Positions 1-7,696 of a stretch of 14,269 nucleotides of DNA are shown one piece after another. The position numbers and the translations under genes were made by a program. The stretch's first letter is position 1. Each line of letters begins with the position of its first letter. The stretch is from contig JAVEDQ010000090.1 of the NCBI GenBank assembly GCA_030840885.1, positions 1 through 14,269 of the forward strand, read 5' to 3'. The stretch is from Frankiaceae bacterium. Its GTDB lineage: Bacteria > Actinomycetota > Actinomycetes > Frankiales > Frankiaceae. The notes beneath the pieces were generated by a model. That model searched no databases. It was not told the DNA's origin and saw nothing but the letters and a program-made list of their open reading frames with translations.

Positions 1-173
1 TCACGCCGGACCGGCCGGTCCTCGCCCACGGTGAGGGTGCCGCGGCTCTCGACGTACTCGTCATCGAGCGTGGCGACGACAACGACAAGGCCGGGCACGT
101 CGCCGTCCTCGACGTGACGGCGAGCGATTCCACTCAGCTCGGACTTGAGTGGCTCAGCGAGTTTCGGTTTCAC
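1..173 (-). CDS. Serine hydrolase (class C beta-lactamase fold), N-terminal part, cut by window edge
   Basis: Fifty-seven N-terminal codons are visible and the gene continues past position 1. The translation starts VKPKLAEPLK and contains RRHVEDGDVPGLVVVVA, then a short hairpin ending in GTLTVGEDRPVRR. This is the usual opening of actinobacterial serine hydrolases of the class C beta-lactamase/DD-peptidase fold: a helix, a VPG turn and two beta strands. The catalytic SxxK motif, expected a few residues further on, lies outside the window, so activity cannot be judged. The GTG at 171-173 is the only start codon between the upstream stop (202-204) and the homologous region; no clear Shine-Dalgarno sequence precedes it. 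It lies 50 bp downstream of the patatin gene on the same strand, so the two may be co-transcribed. No signal peptide is seen. The family call is inferred from the N-terminal pattern alone. Confidence 0.62.
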   Translation of the reverse strand, partial: MKPKLAEPLKSELSGIARRHVEDGDVPGLVVVVATLDDEYVESRGTLTVGEDRPVRR

Positions 174-223
174 GACAGAACCGACGGCGCAGGCGCCGCG
201 GACTCATCGGCGACCGAGATGGG

Positions 224-1417
224 CTACTCCTGCCAGCCGTCGTCGGGCGAGTCGAGCAGCTTGTCCGCCTGCTGTTCCCCGAGTGCGACGGCGCGGCGGG
301 TGAAGGCCGGCAGGAACAGCAGGAAACTGATCAGGTCAGGCGTCGCGGTACCCGGAAGGCCGGTCACCCGCGTGAGAGCGCGCGCGAGCGGCGCGAGCGG
401 ACCACCCGGCGCGGCTCCGACGATCTCAGCGACCAGCTCGGCGATGTCGGTCGGGAGTTCGGGAGCCGCGACGAGGACAGGCAGCTTCTTGTACGGCCGG
501 CCGGAGTCCGTCCGGGCCGAGGCCCCCGCCTTCACCAGCTGGTTGACCTGGGTCAGCGTCCGAAGGTCTTCCAGCAGCCGGTCACCGGTGGCGAGGTGCA
601 GTAGCTGGTCGGCGAGGTCGATGGCGGTCGGCACCCCGTTGCCCGTCGCCGCCTGCGGTCGACTCACGGTGTCGGTGGCCACGACCACCAGCCGCTCGGC
701 GCCGAGGTCGATGGCCGGCTTCAACGGGACGTTCAGGCGCACCCCGCCGTCGACGTTCCAGGATGGGACGTTGTCCTCGTTGGGCAGCTCGACGGCGGGG
801 AACAGGAACGGGATGCACGACGAGGCGTAGACGTGCTCCAGCCCGAGCCGCGTCCGTCGGTAGACGATGCCGCGGTCCAGGTCGTCGGGTGGCAGCGGCC
901 GGTCCGGACGCGTCTCCACGTGCACGACGGTGCGATCCGACGTCAGGTCGGTGGCCGTCAGCGCCACCGCGTCCACGATGCCTTCGGCGATGTTGCGGTG
1001 CAGGTCGTCCCACCCGTCCCACCGCCCCAGCACGGCCCGCAGTGCGACGGGGTCGAGCAGCTCGACCGGAGGCAGCGGAAGGTGCAACCGCCCGGCCGCG
1101 TAACGCACGGCCGAGGCAGGAACCGCGAGGCCGACCGAGCGGATCATGCTGCCGCCGACGGCGCGACGCCACTGCTCGGTCACCTCCTTCGCGGCGACGT
1201 CGGGTGCCAGGTGAGCGACAGCGGCCAGCAGCACCGAGTTGATGGAGCCAGCGCTGCTGCCGCAGAACAGGGTGGGAGTCCGGCCCTGGTCAGCCAGCGC
1301 CGGCAGCAGCCGCCCGATGGCGCCCGCTTCGAAGGCACCACGGGCGCCGGCGCCCGCGAGGACGACGGCGACGGGCTCCGAGGTGGGTCGGGCCGGGGAT
1401 GTGGTCGGAGAGGTCAT
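224..1417 (-). CDS. Patatin-like phospholipase family protein
   Basis: The 397-aa product has the signatures of a patatin-fold lipid acyl hydrolase. The oxyanion-hole glycine motif GAGARGAFEAG is at residues 22-32. The nucleophile elbow GSSAG is at 53-57, with Ser55 the expected nucleophile. The catalytic Asp is in NVDGGVRLNVP, at Asp223. Patatins use a Ser-Asp dyad to cleave acyl esters of phospholipids or other lipids. The N-terminus is a short Ser/Thr/Pro-rich stretch without a signal peptide, and no membrane helix is visible, so a cytosolic or peripheral enzyme is likely. ATG 1415-1417 is chosen because the glycine motif follows within 22 residues. Only a weak AGG lies about 10 nt upstream; a better GGAGG is about 20 nt upstream. 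It is transcribed divergently from acuC across 132 bp and is followed by the serine hydrolase. Substrate is unknown. Confidence 0.9.
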   Translation of the reverse strand: MTSPTTSPARPTSEPVAVVLAGAGARGAFEAGAIGRLLPALADQGRTPTLFCGSSAGSINSVLLAAVAHLAPDVAAKEVTEQWRRAVGGSMIRSVGLAVPASAVRYAAGRLHLPLPPVELLDPVALRAVLGRWDGWDDLHRNIAEGIVDAVALTATDLTSDRTVVHVETRPDRPLPPDDLDRGIVYRRTRLGLEHVYASSCIPFLFPAVELPNEDNVPSWNVDGGVRLNVPLKPAIDLGAERLVVVATDTVSRPQAATGNGVPTAIDLADQLLHLATGDRLLEDLRTLTQVNQLVKAGASARTDSGRPYKKLPVLVAAPELPTDIAELVAEIVGAAPGGPLAPLARALTRVTGLPGTATPDLISFLLFLPAFTRRAVALGEQQADKLLDSPDDGWQE

Positions 1418-1549
1418 GGCTGCAGCCTGGCATGCGCCTCCGACAGAACCTCAGAGAGGTCTCCATCCCCTCCCAGGCGGCCGGCCTCGGCAGCAGGGTG
1501 GAGACGGCTGCCGGGACGACTTGACGGGACCGGGTGCCAGACTGGCGAG
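1418..1549. promoter_or_regulatory. Divergent intergenic region, patatin gene / acuC
   Basis: This 132-bp gap must hold the promoters for both divergent genes. A TTGACG hexamer lies at 1521-1526 on the plus strand, but no good -10 sits at the right distance. A short perfect inverted repeat, GCCAG-A-CTGGC, occupies 1536-1546 and ends 3 nt before the acuC ATG, so it could act as an operator or as a hairpin over the ribosome entry site. No strong Shine-Dalgarno sequence precedes acuC; only GGCGAG abuts the ATG. Confidence 0.35.
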
Positions 1550-2821
1550 ATGAGCGGGTCCGCGACGGTCGTCTGGGACGACGACTTCCTGTCCTACGAC
1601 CCGGGCGAGGGTCACCCCATGCGCCCGGTGCGGCTCGATCTGACGATGCGGCTGACCCGGGCTCTCGGTCTGCTCGACCGGCCGGGGGTGTCGGTGACCG
1701 GCGCCGAGCCGGTGTCGTCGGAACTGCTGTCCCGCGTGCACGACGCGGACTACGTGCGTGCGGTCCGGCGGGCGATGCCCGACGAGCGGTACGGGCTGGG
1801 CACGATGGACGACCCGGTGTGGCCGCAGATGCACGATGCGTCGGCACTGGTCACCGGGGCCAGCGTGGCCGCCGCCGACGCGGTGCGCTCCGGACGGGCC
1901 GTTCACGCGGTCAGCATCGCCGGCGGGTTGCACCACGCCCAGCGCACCCGGGCGAGTGGCTTCTGCGTCTACAACGACCCGGCCGTCGCCATTCGCGCAC
2001 TCCTGGACGACGGGGTGCGCAGCGTCGCCTACATCGACGTCGACGCCCACCACGGCGACGGGGTGCAGAACGCGTTCTACGACGACCCGCGGGTGATGAC
2101 CATCTCGCTGCACCAGAGCGGTCGCACGCTGTTCCCCGGGACCGGCTTCCCGACCGAGCTCGGCGTCGGCGAGGCGGAGGGCACGTCGGTCAACGTCGCG
2201 CTGCCCGGCTTCACGGGCGACGCCGGCTGGCTGCGGGCCTTCAGCGGCGTGGTGCCGGTGCTGCTGCGGGCCTTCGAGCCCGAGATCCTCGTGACCCAGT
2301 GCGGTTGCGACGCCCACCGCGCCGATCCACTGACCGACCTCCGGCTCTCGGTCGACGGGCAGCGCGCGGCCTACCTGCTGCTGCACGACCTCGCGCACGA
2401 GCTCTGCGACGGCCGCTGGATCGCCTTGGGCGGCGGTGGCTACGCGATGGCCGACGTCGTCCCCCGGGCGTGGACACACCTGATCGCCACCGTGACCGGC
2501 GCTCCCGTTCCCCCGGAAACGGCTGTCCCGATGGCGTGGCGGACGGAGGTCCGGACGCGCCTCGGCATCCTCGGCCCCGCCGCGATGACCGACACCTCCG
2601 GCACGGTCGCCGGTACGGCGGCCGACGACCCGTCCGCCGCCAGCCCGGCGCCCGAAGGTCGCACCGGACAGCCCGCCACAGACCCGGAGCGGGGCATCCC
2701 GGCCTATGTCCCCTGGGACGCCGGGGACGGTGACCCCGACGACCCGGTCGACATCGCCGTCGCGGCTACCCGCCGCGAGGTGCTGCCGTTGCACGGCCTC
2801 GACCCCTGGTTGGACCGATGA
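1550..2821 (+). CDS. acuC: Acetoin utilization protein AcuC / histone-deacetylase-family lysine deacetylase
   Basis: The 423-aa product is a zinc-dependent deacetylase of the HDAC/AcuC superfamily. It removes acetyl groups from protein lysines; the classical AcuC target is acetyl-CoA synthetase. Visible motifs are GGLHHAQ with the catalytic His pair at 128-129, DVDAHHGDG with predicted zinc ligands Asp165 and His167, and QCGCDAHRADPL with the third zinc ligand at Asp254. GGGGYAM near the end of the domain carries the transition-state Tyr. The tail beyond about residue 340 is Ala/Pro/Asp-rich and ends in LPLHGLDPW, like other actinobacterial AcuC proteins. The frame is open 239 codons further upstream, but that part overlaps the patatin gene antisense and has no homology, so ATG 1550 is the start. 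Its TGA ends 13 nt before the acetyltransferase gene, suggesting an operon of eraser and writer. Confidence 0.9.
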   Translation: MSGSATVVWDDDFLSYDPGEGHPMRPVRLDLTMRLTRALGLLDRPGVSVTGAEPVSSELLSRVHDADYVRAVRRAMPDERYGLGTMDDPVWPQMHDASALVTGASVAAADAVRSGRAVHAVSIAGGLHHAQRTRASGFCVYNDPAVAIRALLDDGVRSVAYIDVDAHHGDGVQNAFYDDPRVMTISLHQSGRTLFPGTGFPTELGVGEAEGTSVNVALPGFTGDAGWLRAFSGVVPVLLRAFEPEILVTQCGCDAHRADPLTDLRLSVDGQRAAYLLLHDLAHELCDGRWIALGGGGYAMADVVPRAWTHLIATVTGAPVPPETAVPMAWRTEVRTRLGILGPAAMTDTSGTVAGTAADDPSAASPAPEGRTGQPATDPERGIPAYVPWDAGDGDPDDPVDIAVAATRREVLPLHGLDPWLDR

Positions 2822-2834
2822 CAGGGCTGGACCG

Positions 2835-4511
2835 GTGACGGAGCCCGCGCCCTATCCGCGCCACTGGGAAGCCGACGTGTTGCTCTCTGACGGGGGCACC
2901 GGGCACCTCCGGCCGATCCGTCCCGACGACGCCGAGGCGCTGCAGGCGATGCACGGCCGGTTGTCCGAGCAGACGATCTACAGGCGGTTCTTCGCGCCCT
3001 ACCCGGTCATCCAGCCGAAAGAGCTGAAGCGGTTCACGGTCGTCGACCACGACAGGCGGGTCGCGTTCGTCCTGCTCGTCGACGACACCCTCGTCGCCGT
3101 CGGCCGCTACGAAGGCACCCCCGGCAGCGACACCGCCGAGGTCGCCTTCGTCGTCCAGGATGACCACCAGGGCCGCGGCATCGGCTCCGTGCTGCTCGAG
3201 CACCTGGCCGCCGCGGGGCAGGAGCGCGGTCTGCGCCGCTTCGAGGCCGACGTGCTCAGCGGCAACCGGGCGATGCTCGGCGTCTTCCTCGACGCCGGCT
3301 ACACCGTGAGCCGGCAGTACGAGAGCGGCACCGTGCAGGTCGCCTTCGACATCGCCCCGACCGACAAGAGCCGCGAGGTGATGCGCGCCCGCGAGCACCG
3401 CGCCGAAGCCCGGTCCATCGGTCGCTTGCTGCGCCCGGGGGGCGTCGCCGTCGTCGGTGCGTCGCGCGACCCGGCCAAGCCCGGCGGCGTGGTGCTCGCG
3501 AACCTGCTCGCTGCGGGCTTCGAGGGCCAGGTGGTGCCCGTCCACCCGAGCGCGGACGCGATCGCCGGCCTGCCTGCCTTCCGCCGGGTCGTCGACGCTC
3601 CTGCCCCCGTGGACCTCGTCGTGATCTGCACCCCGCCCTCGACGCTGCCCGGGATCGTGGAGGATTGCGCCGCCGCCGGCGTCCACGGCCTCGTCGTGCT
3701 GACCGACATGCGCAGCGAGGATGCCGACCGGGATCTCGCCGCCCGCGTCCGGGCAGCCGGCATGCGCCTGATCGGACCGGCCGGATTGGGTGTGATCCGT
3801 CCCGCCGGGCACCTCAACGCCTCGCTGGTGCCACGCATCGTGGCCTCCGGCCGGCTCGGCTTCTTCGCACAGTCCGACGCGTTGGGCATCGCGCTGCTCG
3901 ACGAGGTCGGGCGCCGCGGCCTGGGTATCTCCTCCTTCGTCTCCGCCGGCGCGCGGGCCGACGTCAGCGGCAACGACCTGCTGCAGTACTGGGAGGACGA
4001 CCCCGACACCAACGTCGTCCTGCTCTATCTCGAGACCTTCGGCAACCCGCGCAAGTTCGGTCGGCTCGCCCGACGGCTCGGCCGCGTGAAGCCGGTCGTG
4101 GCCGTCACGACCGGGGTGTCCCCGGTGGCGGAGGCGTTGCTGGCGCAGGCCGGCGTCGTCCGGGCCGGGACGGTCGCCGACATGCTCGACGTTGCCGCCC
4201 TGCTCGACGCGCAGCCGCTGCCCGAGGGCGACTTCGTCGGCGTGGTGTCGAACAGCAGCTCGCTGGCCCGCCTCGTCGAGCGGACCATTCCCGCCGCCGG
4301 GTTGCGCGTCGGGCGGGTGCAGGTCGTGCCCGTCGACAGTGGCGCCGAGCAGTACCGCCCCGCGCTGGCGGGCGCGATCGAGGACGCCGACGCGCTCATC
4401 GCGGTGTTCGTCCCGCCGCTGGGCACCGGAGCCGCCGAAGTCGGAGCCGCGGTCGCCGAACTCGCGGTGACCTCGGGGTGCCCGGTCGCGGCCACGTTCC
4501 TCGGCCAGTAG
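2835..4511 (+). CDS. Pat-type GNAT protein acetyltransferase, N-terminal part, ended by in-frame TAG
   Basis: This 558-aa product is the front two thirds of a bifunctional GNAT / acyl-CoA synthetase (NDP-forming)-like protein. The GNAT domain is residues 10-175, with acetyl-CoA motif QGRGIG at 112-117 and a probable general base Glu102 in AEVAF. A CoA-binding Rossmann domain follows from about 193 (GVAVVGASRDPAKPGG), then flavodoxin-like ligase domains to the end. GNAT-first order matches the inverted Pat proteins of streptomycetes, which acetylate acetyl-CoA synthetase. The ligase segment lacks the SHTG loop with the phospho-His of active ADP-forming synthetases (around residues 420-440), which favours an acetyl-CoA-sensing role over catalysis. 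The start is GTG 2835, with AGGG about 8 nt upstream. The frame continues beyond the TAG at 4509-4511 into the missing ATP-grasp domain, so this is probably a broken or split gene. Confidence 0.82.
   Translation: MTEPAPYPRHWEADVLLSDGGTGHLRPIRPDDAEALQAMHGRLSEQTIYRRFFAPYPVIQPKELKRFTVVDHDRRVAFVLLVDDTLVAVGRYEGTPGSDTAEVAFVVQDDHQGRGIGSVLLEHLAAAGQERGLRRFEADVLSGNRAMLGVFLDAGYTVSRQYESGTVQVAFDIAPTDKSREVMRAREHRAEARSIGRLLRPGGVAVVGASRDPAKPGGVVLANLLAAGFEGQVVPVHPSADAIAGLPAFRRVVDAPAPVDLVVICTPPSTLPGIVEDCAAAGVHGLVVLTDMRSEDADRDLAARVRAAGMRLIGPAGLGVIRPAGHLNASLVPRIVASGRLGFFAQSDALGIALLDEVGRRGLGISSFVSAGARADVSGNDLLQYWEDDPDTNVVLLYLETFGNPRKFGRLARRLGRVKPVVAVTTGVSPVAEALLAQAGVVRAGTVADMLDVAALLDAQPLPEGDFVGVVSNSSSLARLVERTIPAAGLRVGRVQVVPVDSGAEQYRPALAGAIEDADALIAVFVPPLGTGAAEVGAAVAELAVTSGCPVAATFLGQ
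4509..4511 (+). other. In-frame TAG interrupting the Pat-type acetyltransferase
   Basis: The codon after FLGQ is TAG. Reading on in the same frame gives GIVPELATVPSYATPES, which resembles the usual linker between the ligase domain and the ATP-grasp domain of these proteins, with no other disruption through 5477. One base change from CAG, GAG or AAG would explain it. A sequencing or assembly error, a true nonsense mutation, or readthrough cannot be told apart from sequence alone. Confidence 0.85.
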
Positions 4512-4565
4512 GGCATCGTTCCGGAGCTCGCCACCGTCCCGTCCTACGCGACGCCGGAGTCGGCC

Positions 4566-5477
4566 GTGGCCGCGATGGGCCGGGCGCGGGAGCACGCGCG
4601 CTGGCGCAGCCGTCGTCCCGGGCTCGAGTTCGACCTCGACGACCTCGACCCCGCCGGGGCGCGAGCCATCGTGCAGGCGGCGATCGATGCGCCCGGCGAG
4701 GGGGCAGCGGCGGGCGCCGGGGGGCTGACGGGCGAGCCGGGTGGCGGCACCATCGCCCCGCCAATTGCGACCGACGGCAAGCCGCAGAGTCAGTTCGACA
4801 TCACCGGTCTGCTCGACGCCTACGGCATCCATATCGTCCCGGCCTACGCGGCACCGACCGCCGACGCAGCCGTCGCGGCTGCCGAGCGCATCGGCTGGCC
4901 GGTCGTGCTCAAGACGACCGACCCCGCCTACCGGCACCGCTCCGACCTCGGAGCCGTGCGTCTCGACCTGTCCAGCGCGGACCAACTCCGCACCGCCTGG
5001 CACGCCGTGAACGAGACCCTCGCCGCCTCGGCGCACGGCCGGGCCGGTGAGTCCCACGGGGCCCTCGTCGTCCAGGCGATGGCGCCACTCGGTGTCCCCG
5101 TCGTGGTCGGCGCCGTGGAGGACCCGAGCTTCGGGCCGATGGTGTCGTTCGCGGTGGGCGGCATCGCCAGCGAGCTGCTCGGCGACACCGTCTGGCGGAT
5201 GGTGCCGCTGCTCGACGCCGACGCCGAGGAGATGGTGCGGGCCCCGCGGGCCGCGCCGCTGCTCTCCGGCTACCGGGGCGCCGAGCCCGTCGACCTCGGG
5301 GCGCTGCAGGACCTCCTGCTGCGGGTGGCCCGGCTGAAGGACGACCTGCCGGAGGTCGCCACGGTCGAGCTCAACCCCGTGCTCGTCACCACCTCCGGGC
5401 TGAAGGCTCTCGGCGCCGCGGTGACCGTCGGGGCGCCGGTGGCGCGGCTCGACTACGGCCCCCGGCGGATGCTGTAG
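4566..5477 (+). CDS. ATP-grasp (acyl-CoA synthetase beta) part of the Pat-type protein, after the in-frame stop
   Basis: This 303-aa frame is the C-terminal continuation of the Pat-type protein, in phase with it beyond the TAG. From about residue 78 it is an ATP-grasp domain like the beta subunit of ADP-forming acyl-CoA synthetases: DAYGIHIVPAYAAPT, WPVVLKTTDPAYRHRSDLGAV (ATP-binding Lys), then GVPVVVGAVEDPSFGPMVSF and a closing VATVELNPVLV. The first roughly 75 residues are an Ala/Gly-rich linker. If translated separately, GTG 4566 is a reasonable start, with GGAG at 4556-4559 and a 6-nt spacer; ATG 4575 is an alternative. Some archaeal acyl-CoA synthetases have separate alpha and beta chains, so a functional split is possible though unproven. 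Without the TAG the whole protein would be 880 aa, close to the length I expect for intact family members. Confidence 0.78.
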   Translation: MAAMGRAREHARWRSRRPGLEFDLDDLDPAGARAIVQAAIDAPGEGAAAGAGGLTGEPGGGTIAPPIATDGKPQSQFDITGLLDAYGIHIVPAYAAPTADAAVAAAERIGWPVVLKTTDPAYRHRSDLGAVRLDLSSADQLRTAWHAVNETLAASAHGRAGESHGALVVQAMAPLGVPVVVGAVEDPSFGPMVSFAVGGIASELLGDTVWRMVPLLDADAEEMVRAPRAAPLLSGYRGAEPVDLGALQDLLLRVARLKDDLPEVATVELNPVLVTTSGLKALGAAVTVGAPVARLDYGPRRML

Positions 5478-5482
5478 CCGGC

Positions 5483-6949
5483 GTGCGGCGGCAGGCCGGC
5501 GTCGCGGCCGGGGCGCGGGACACCGCAGCGGCGGCTGTCGAGGTGCTGCGAGCCGGTGGCAGTGCGGTCGACGCCGTGCTCGCGGCCGGCTTCGCTGCGA
5601 CCGTCGCGGAGCCGGCGCTGTCCAGCCTCGGCGGTGGCGGGTTCCTGCTCCACGCCCCCGCCGACGGCGAGGCGGTGCTGGTCGACTTCTTCGTGGACGT
5701 ACCCGGCCGGGGACGTCCCGCCGACGCGGCGGCACCGGTTATGACCCCGATCACCATCCGCTTCCCCGGCGCCGAGCAGACATTCTCGGCCGGTTGGGGC
5801 TCGGTCGCGGTGCCGGGCTGCCTCGCCGGCTACCTGCACGTCTCGCAGCACCTCGGGCGCCTGCCGCTCACCGACGTCGTCGAACCCGCACGCCGGCTCG
5901 CGTGCGAGGGTGCAGTGCTCGAGGCGTCACAGGCGTCGGTGCTGACGCTGCTCCGCGACATCGTGACGCTGACCGAGGACGGGCGGCGGTTGTGCGCACC
6001 GGAGGGACGCCTGCTCGGCGCGGGGGACCGGCTGTACAACCCCGACTTCGCCGACTTGCTGACCCGGCTTGCCGTTGGTGACGTAACTGACCTAACCGGC
6101 GTTGCCGACGACCTCGAGCAGGTCATGGTGTCCGGCGGTGGGGCTGTGACGCGCGACGACCTCGACACCTACACGGTCGTCGAGCGCGCGCCGCTGCAGC
6201 TCGAGTTCGGGGGTGCGACCGTGCGGTCCAACCCAGCGCCGTCGTTCGGGGCCGGTCTCGTGCTAGGGGCACTCGGTGCCCTGGCCGACGAACCACCGCT
6301 CGACGGATCACCCGCCGCCTACCGGCGCTACGTGCGGCAGCTCGTCGCGATGTCTGACCGCCACGCCGCCGGTGCCGGTGCGAACCGACCGCTGGCGGTC
6401 CGCGGCACGACGCACATCAGCGTGATCGACGCCGACGGCAACGTCGCCGGCTTGACGACGTCGAACGGCAGCTGCTCGGGCACGTTCATCCCGGGCACCG
6501 GCATCCAGTTGAACAACATGATGGGGGAGTCCGACCTGCACCCCGCCGGGCGTGACGTGGCGAGCCCGGGCATGCGGGTCGGGTCGATGATGATGCCGAC
6601 CGTGCTGAGCGGCGTGGACGGCACGGTGAGCGCGGTCGGGACGGGCGGCAGCGAACGCATCCCGAGCGCGATGCTGCGGGTGCTGACCGGGCTGCTCGAC
6701 CCCCGTGAGCCGCTGGCTGCCGTCGTCGCCGCGCCCCGGCTGCACTGGGACCGCACGGCCCTGCAGCTCGAACCCGGGCTGCCCGACGACGTCGTCGCGG
6801 CGTTGGCCGCCGAACAACCGGTCCGGCTCTGGAAGCAGCGCGACATGTACTTCGGCGGCACCCACGCCGTCACCCGTCATCCGGACGGGCGGGTGGAGGC
6901 GGTCGCCGACCTGCGCCGCGGCGGCGCGGCATACGTGGTCGACCTGTGA
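5483..6949 (+). CDS. ggt: Gamma-glutamyltransferase family protein
   Basis: The 488-aa product is an Ntn-hydrolase of the gamma-glutamyltranspeptidase family, which cleaves gamma-glutamyl bonds (for example in glutathione) and transfers or hydrolyses the glutamyl group. The large-subunit opening is clear: VLRAGGSAVDAVLAA and LGGGGFLL. The self-processing site is GTTHISVIDADGNVAG, with Thr309 the expected nucleophile, predicting subunits of about 308 and 180 residues. Further conserved blocks are TTSNGSCSG, QLNNMMGESD and a glycine pair in GTGGSERIPSAM. The Ser-Ser pair of the E. coli enzyme is replaced by GSMMMPT. It is shorter than E. coli GGT (about 580 aa) and has no signal peptide, so it may act in the cytosol. 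GTG 5483 is 5 nt after the preceding stop and has no clear Shine-Dalgarno sequence, so translational coupling is likely. The substrate is not known. Confidence 0.87.
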   Translation: MRRQAGVAAGARDTAAAAVEVLRAGGSAVDAVLAAGFAATVAEPALSSLGGGGFLLHAPADGEAVLVDFFVDVPGRGRPADAAAPVMTPITIRFPGAEQTFSAGWGSVAVPGCLAGYLHVSQHLGRLPLTDVVEPARRLACEGAVLEASQASVLTLLRDIVTLTEDGRRLCAPEGRLLGAGDRLYNPDFADLLTRLAVGDVTDLTGVADDLEQVMVSGGGAVTRDDLDTYTVVERAPLQLEFGGATVRSNPAPSFGAGLVLGALGALADEPPLDGSPAAYRRYVRQLVAMSDRHAAGAGANRPLAVRGTTHISVIDADGNVAGLTTSNGSCSGTFIPGTGIQLNNMMGESDLHPAGRDVASPGMRVGSMMMPTVLSGVDGTVSAVGTGGSERIPSAMLRVLTGLLDPREPLAAVVAAPRLHWDRTALQLEPGLPDDVVAALAAEQPVRLWKQRDMYFGGTHAVTRHPDGRVEAVADLRRGGAAYVVDL

Positions 6950-7006
6950 GGTCGGTGGAGACAGGACTGCGCCGGCGCCGGTGGGTCCGAGAGGGACACT
7001 CGTCCG

Positions 7007-7678
7007 ATGTCGGCTGACCAGTTGCCCGGCTGGCGGCGTCACACCGAGGGTGAGCAGCGCTGGCCCGCAGCCGTCGCGGTGCTCGTCGCAGCGGTCCTGC
7101 AGCTGGCTCTGCCGGCCCGCCTCACCCCAGGCCCGAAGCTGCTGCTCCCGGTGCTCGAAGTGATCACCCTGGTGGCGCTGGTTGCCGCCGACCCAGGCCG
7201 GATGGAGCGCCGGACGCCAGCATTGCGGCGACTGTCGCTGCTGCTGGTGGGGTTGCTCAGCTTCGCCAACATCGCCAGCGGAACCGCGTTGGTGGTGGAC
7301 CTGCTGACCGGCCACGGGTCCGACGCTCCGGCGACCCTGCTCCGGAACGGGGCAGTCATCTACGCGACCAACGTCGTGGTCTTCGGCCTCTGGTACTGGG
7401 AGCTGGACCGCGGTGGGCCGGTGGCACGGGCGCACGGGCTTCGGCAGCAGCCGGACTTCCTGTTCCCGCAGATGCAGGCGGCGGACCTGGTCGGCCCGGA
7501 CTGGGAGCCGCGCTTCCTCGACTACCTCTACCTCGCCTTCACCAACGTCACGGCGTTCAGCCCGACCGACACCCTGCCGCTCTCTAGGTGGGCCAAGATG
7601 CTGATGGCCGTGCAGTCAGGGCTCGCGTTGTCGCTGGTGGCGCTGGTCTTCGCCAGGGCGGTCAACGTATTGCGCTGA
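7007..7678 (+). CDS. Small integral membrane protein with channel-like C-terminal region
   Basis: I recognise this 223-aa protein only as an unnamed actinobacterial membrane family, loosely like DUF1345 proteins. Predicted helices lie near residues 19-38, 46-62, 75-100, 113-130, 170-184 and 196-218. The segment DYLYLAFTNVTAFSPTD at 172-188, followed by a last helix RWAKMLMAVQSGLALSLVALVF, has the layout of a potassium-channel pore helix, filter and inner helix. However, the filter TVGYGD is replaced by TAFSPTD, so conduction is not implied. A 39-residue soluble loop (about 131-170) carries charged and aromatic residues. ATG 7007 is preceded by GAGAGGG about 11 nt upstream. It is 57 bp after the gamma-glutamyltransferase gene and may belong to the same transcript. 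It converges on the dienelactone hydrolase gene. Confidence 0.75.
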   Translation: MSADQLPGWRRHTEGEQRWPAAVAVLVAAVLQLALPARLTPGPKLLLPVLEVITLVALVAADPGRMERRTPALRRLSLLLVGLLSFANIASGTALVVDLLTGHGSDAPATLLRNGAVIYATNVVVFGLWYWELDRGGPVARAHGLRQQPDFLFPQMQAADLVGPDWEPRFLDYLYLAFTNVTAFSPTDTLPLSRWAKMLMAVQSGLALSLVALVFARAVNVLR

Positions 7679-7687
7679 AGATCAGCG
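7673..7687. terminator. Hairpin at convergent gene ends, possible bidirectional terminator
   Basis: CGCTGA-AGA-TCAGCG is a perfect 6-bp inverted repeat with a 3-nt loop. It includes the stop codon of the membrane protein gene and lies in the 18-bp gap before the stop of the opposing hydrolase gene. There is no T-run, which is common in high-GC actinobacteria. The position fits a terminator, but the stem is short. Confidence 0.4.
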
Positions 7688-7696
7688 GCGTGGTGT

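Noticed and set aside
833..1549. In-frame upstream extension of acuC by 239 codons
   Set aside because: It overlaps the patatin gene antisense and has low-complexity content without homology; ATG 1550 fits the family N-terminus.
1451..2794. Minus-strand open frame of 447 codons antisense to acuC
   Set aside because: No motif is seen, and it covers a gene with intact catalytic residues.
2766..5735. Minus-strand open frame of 989 codons antisense to the Pat-type gene
   Set aside because: Its translation is Arg/Gly/His-rich with no domain, and it is the mirror of a strongly biased GC3 frame with clear homology. It is a high-GC artefact.
6308..7435. Minus-strand open frame of 375 codons across the end of ggt and the membrane protein gene
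   Set aside because: It spans two plus-strand genes and the gap between them, without any recognisable motif.
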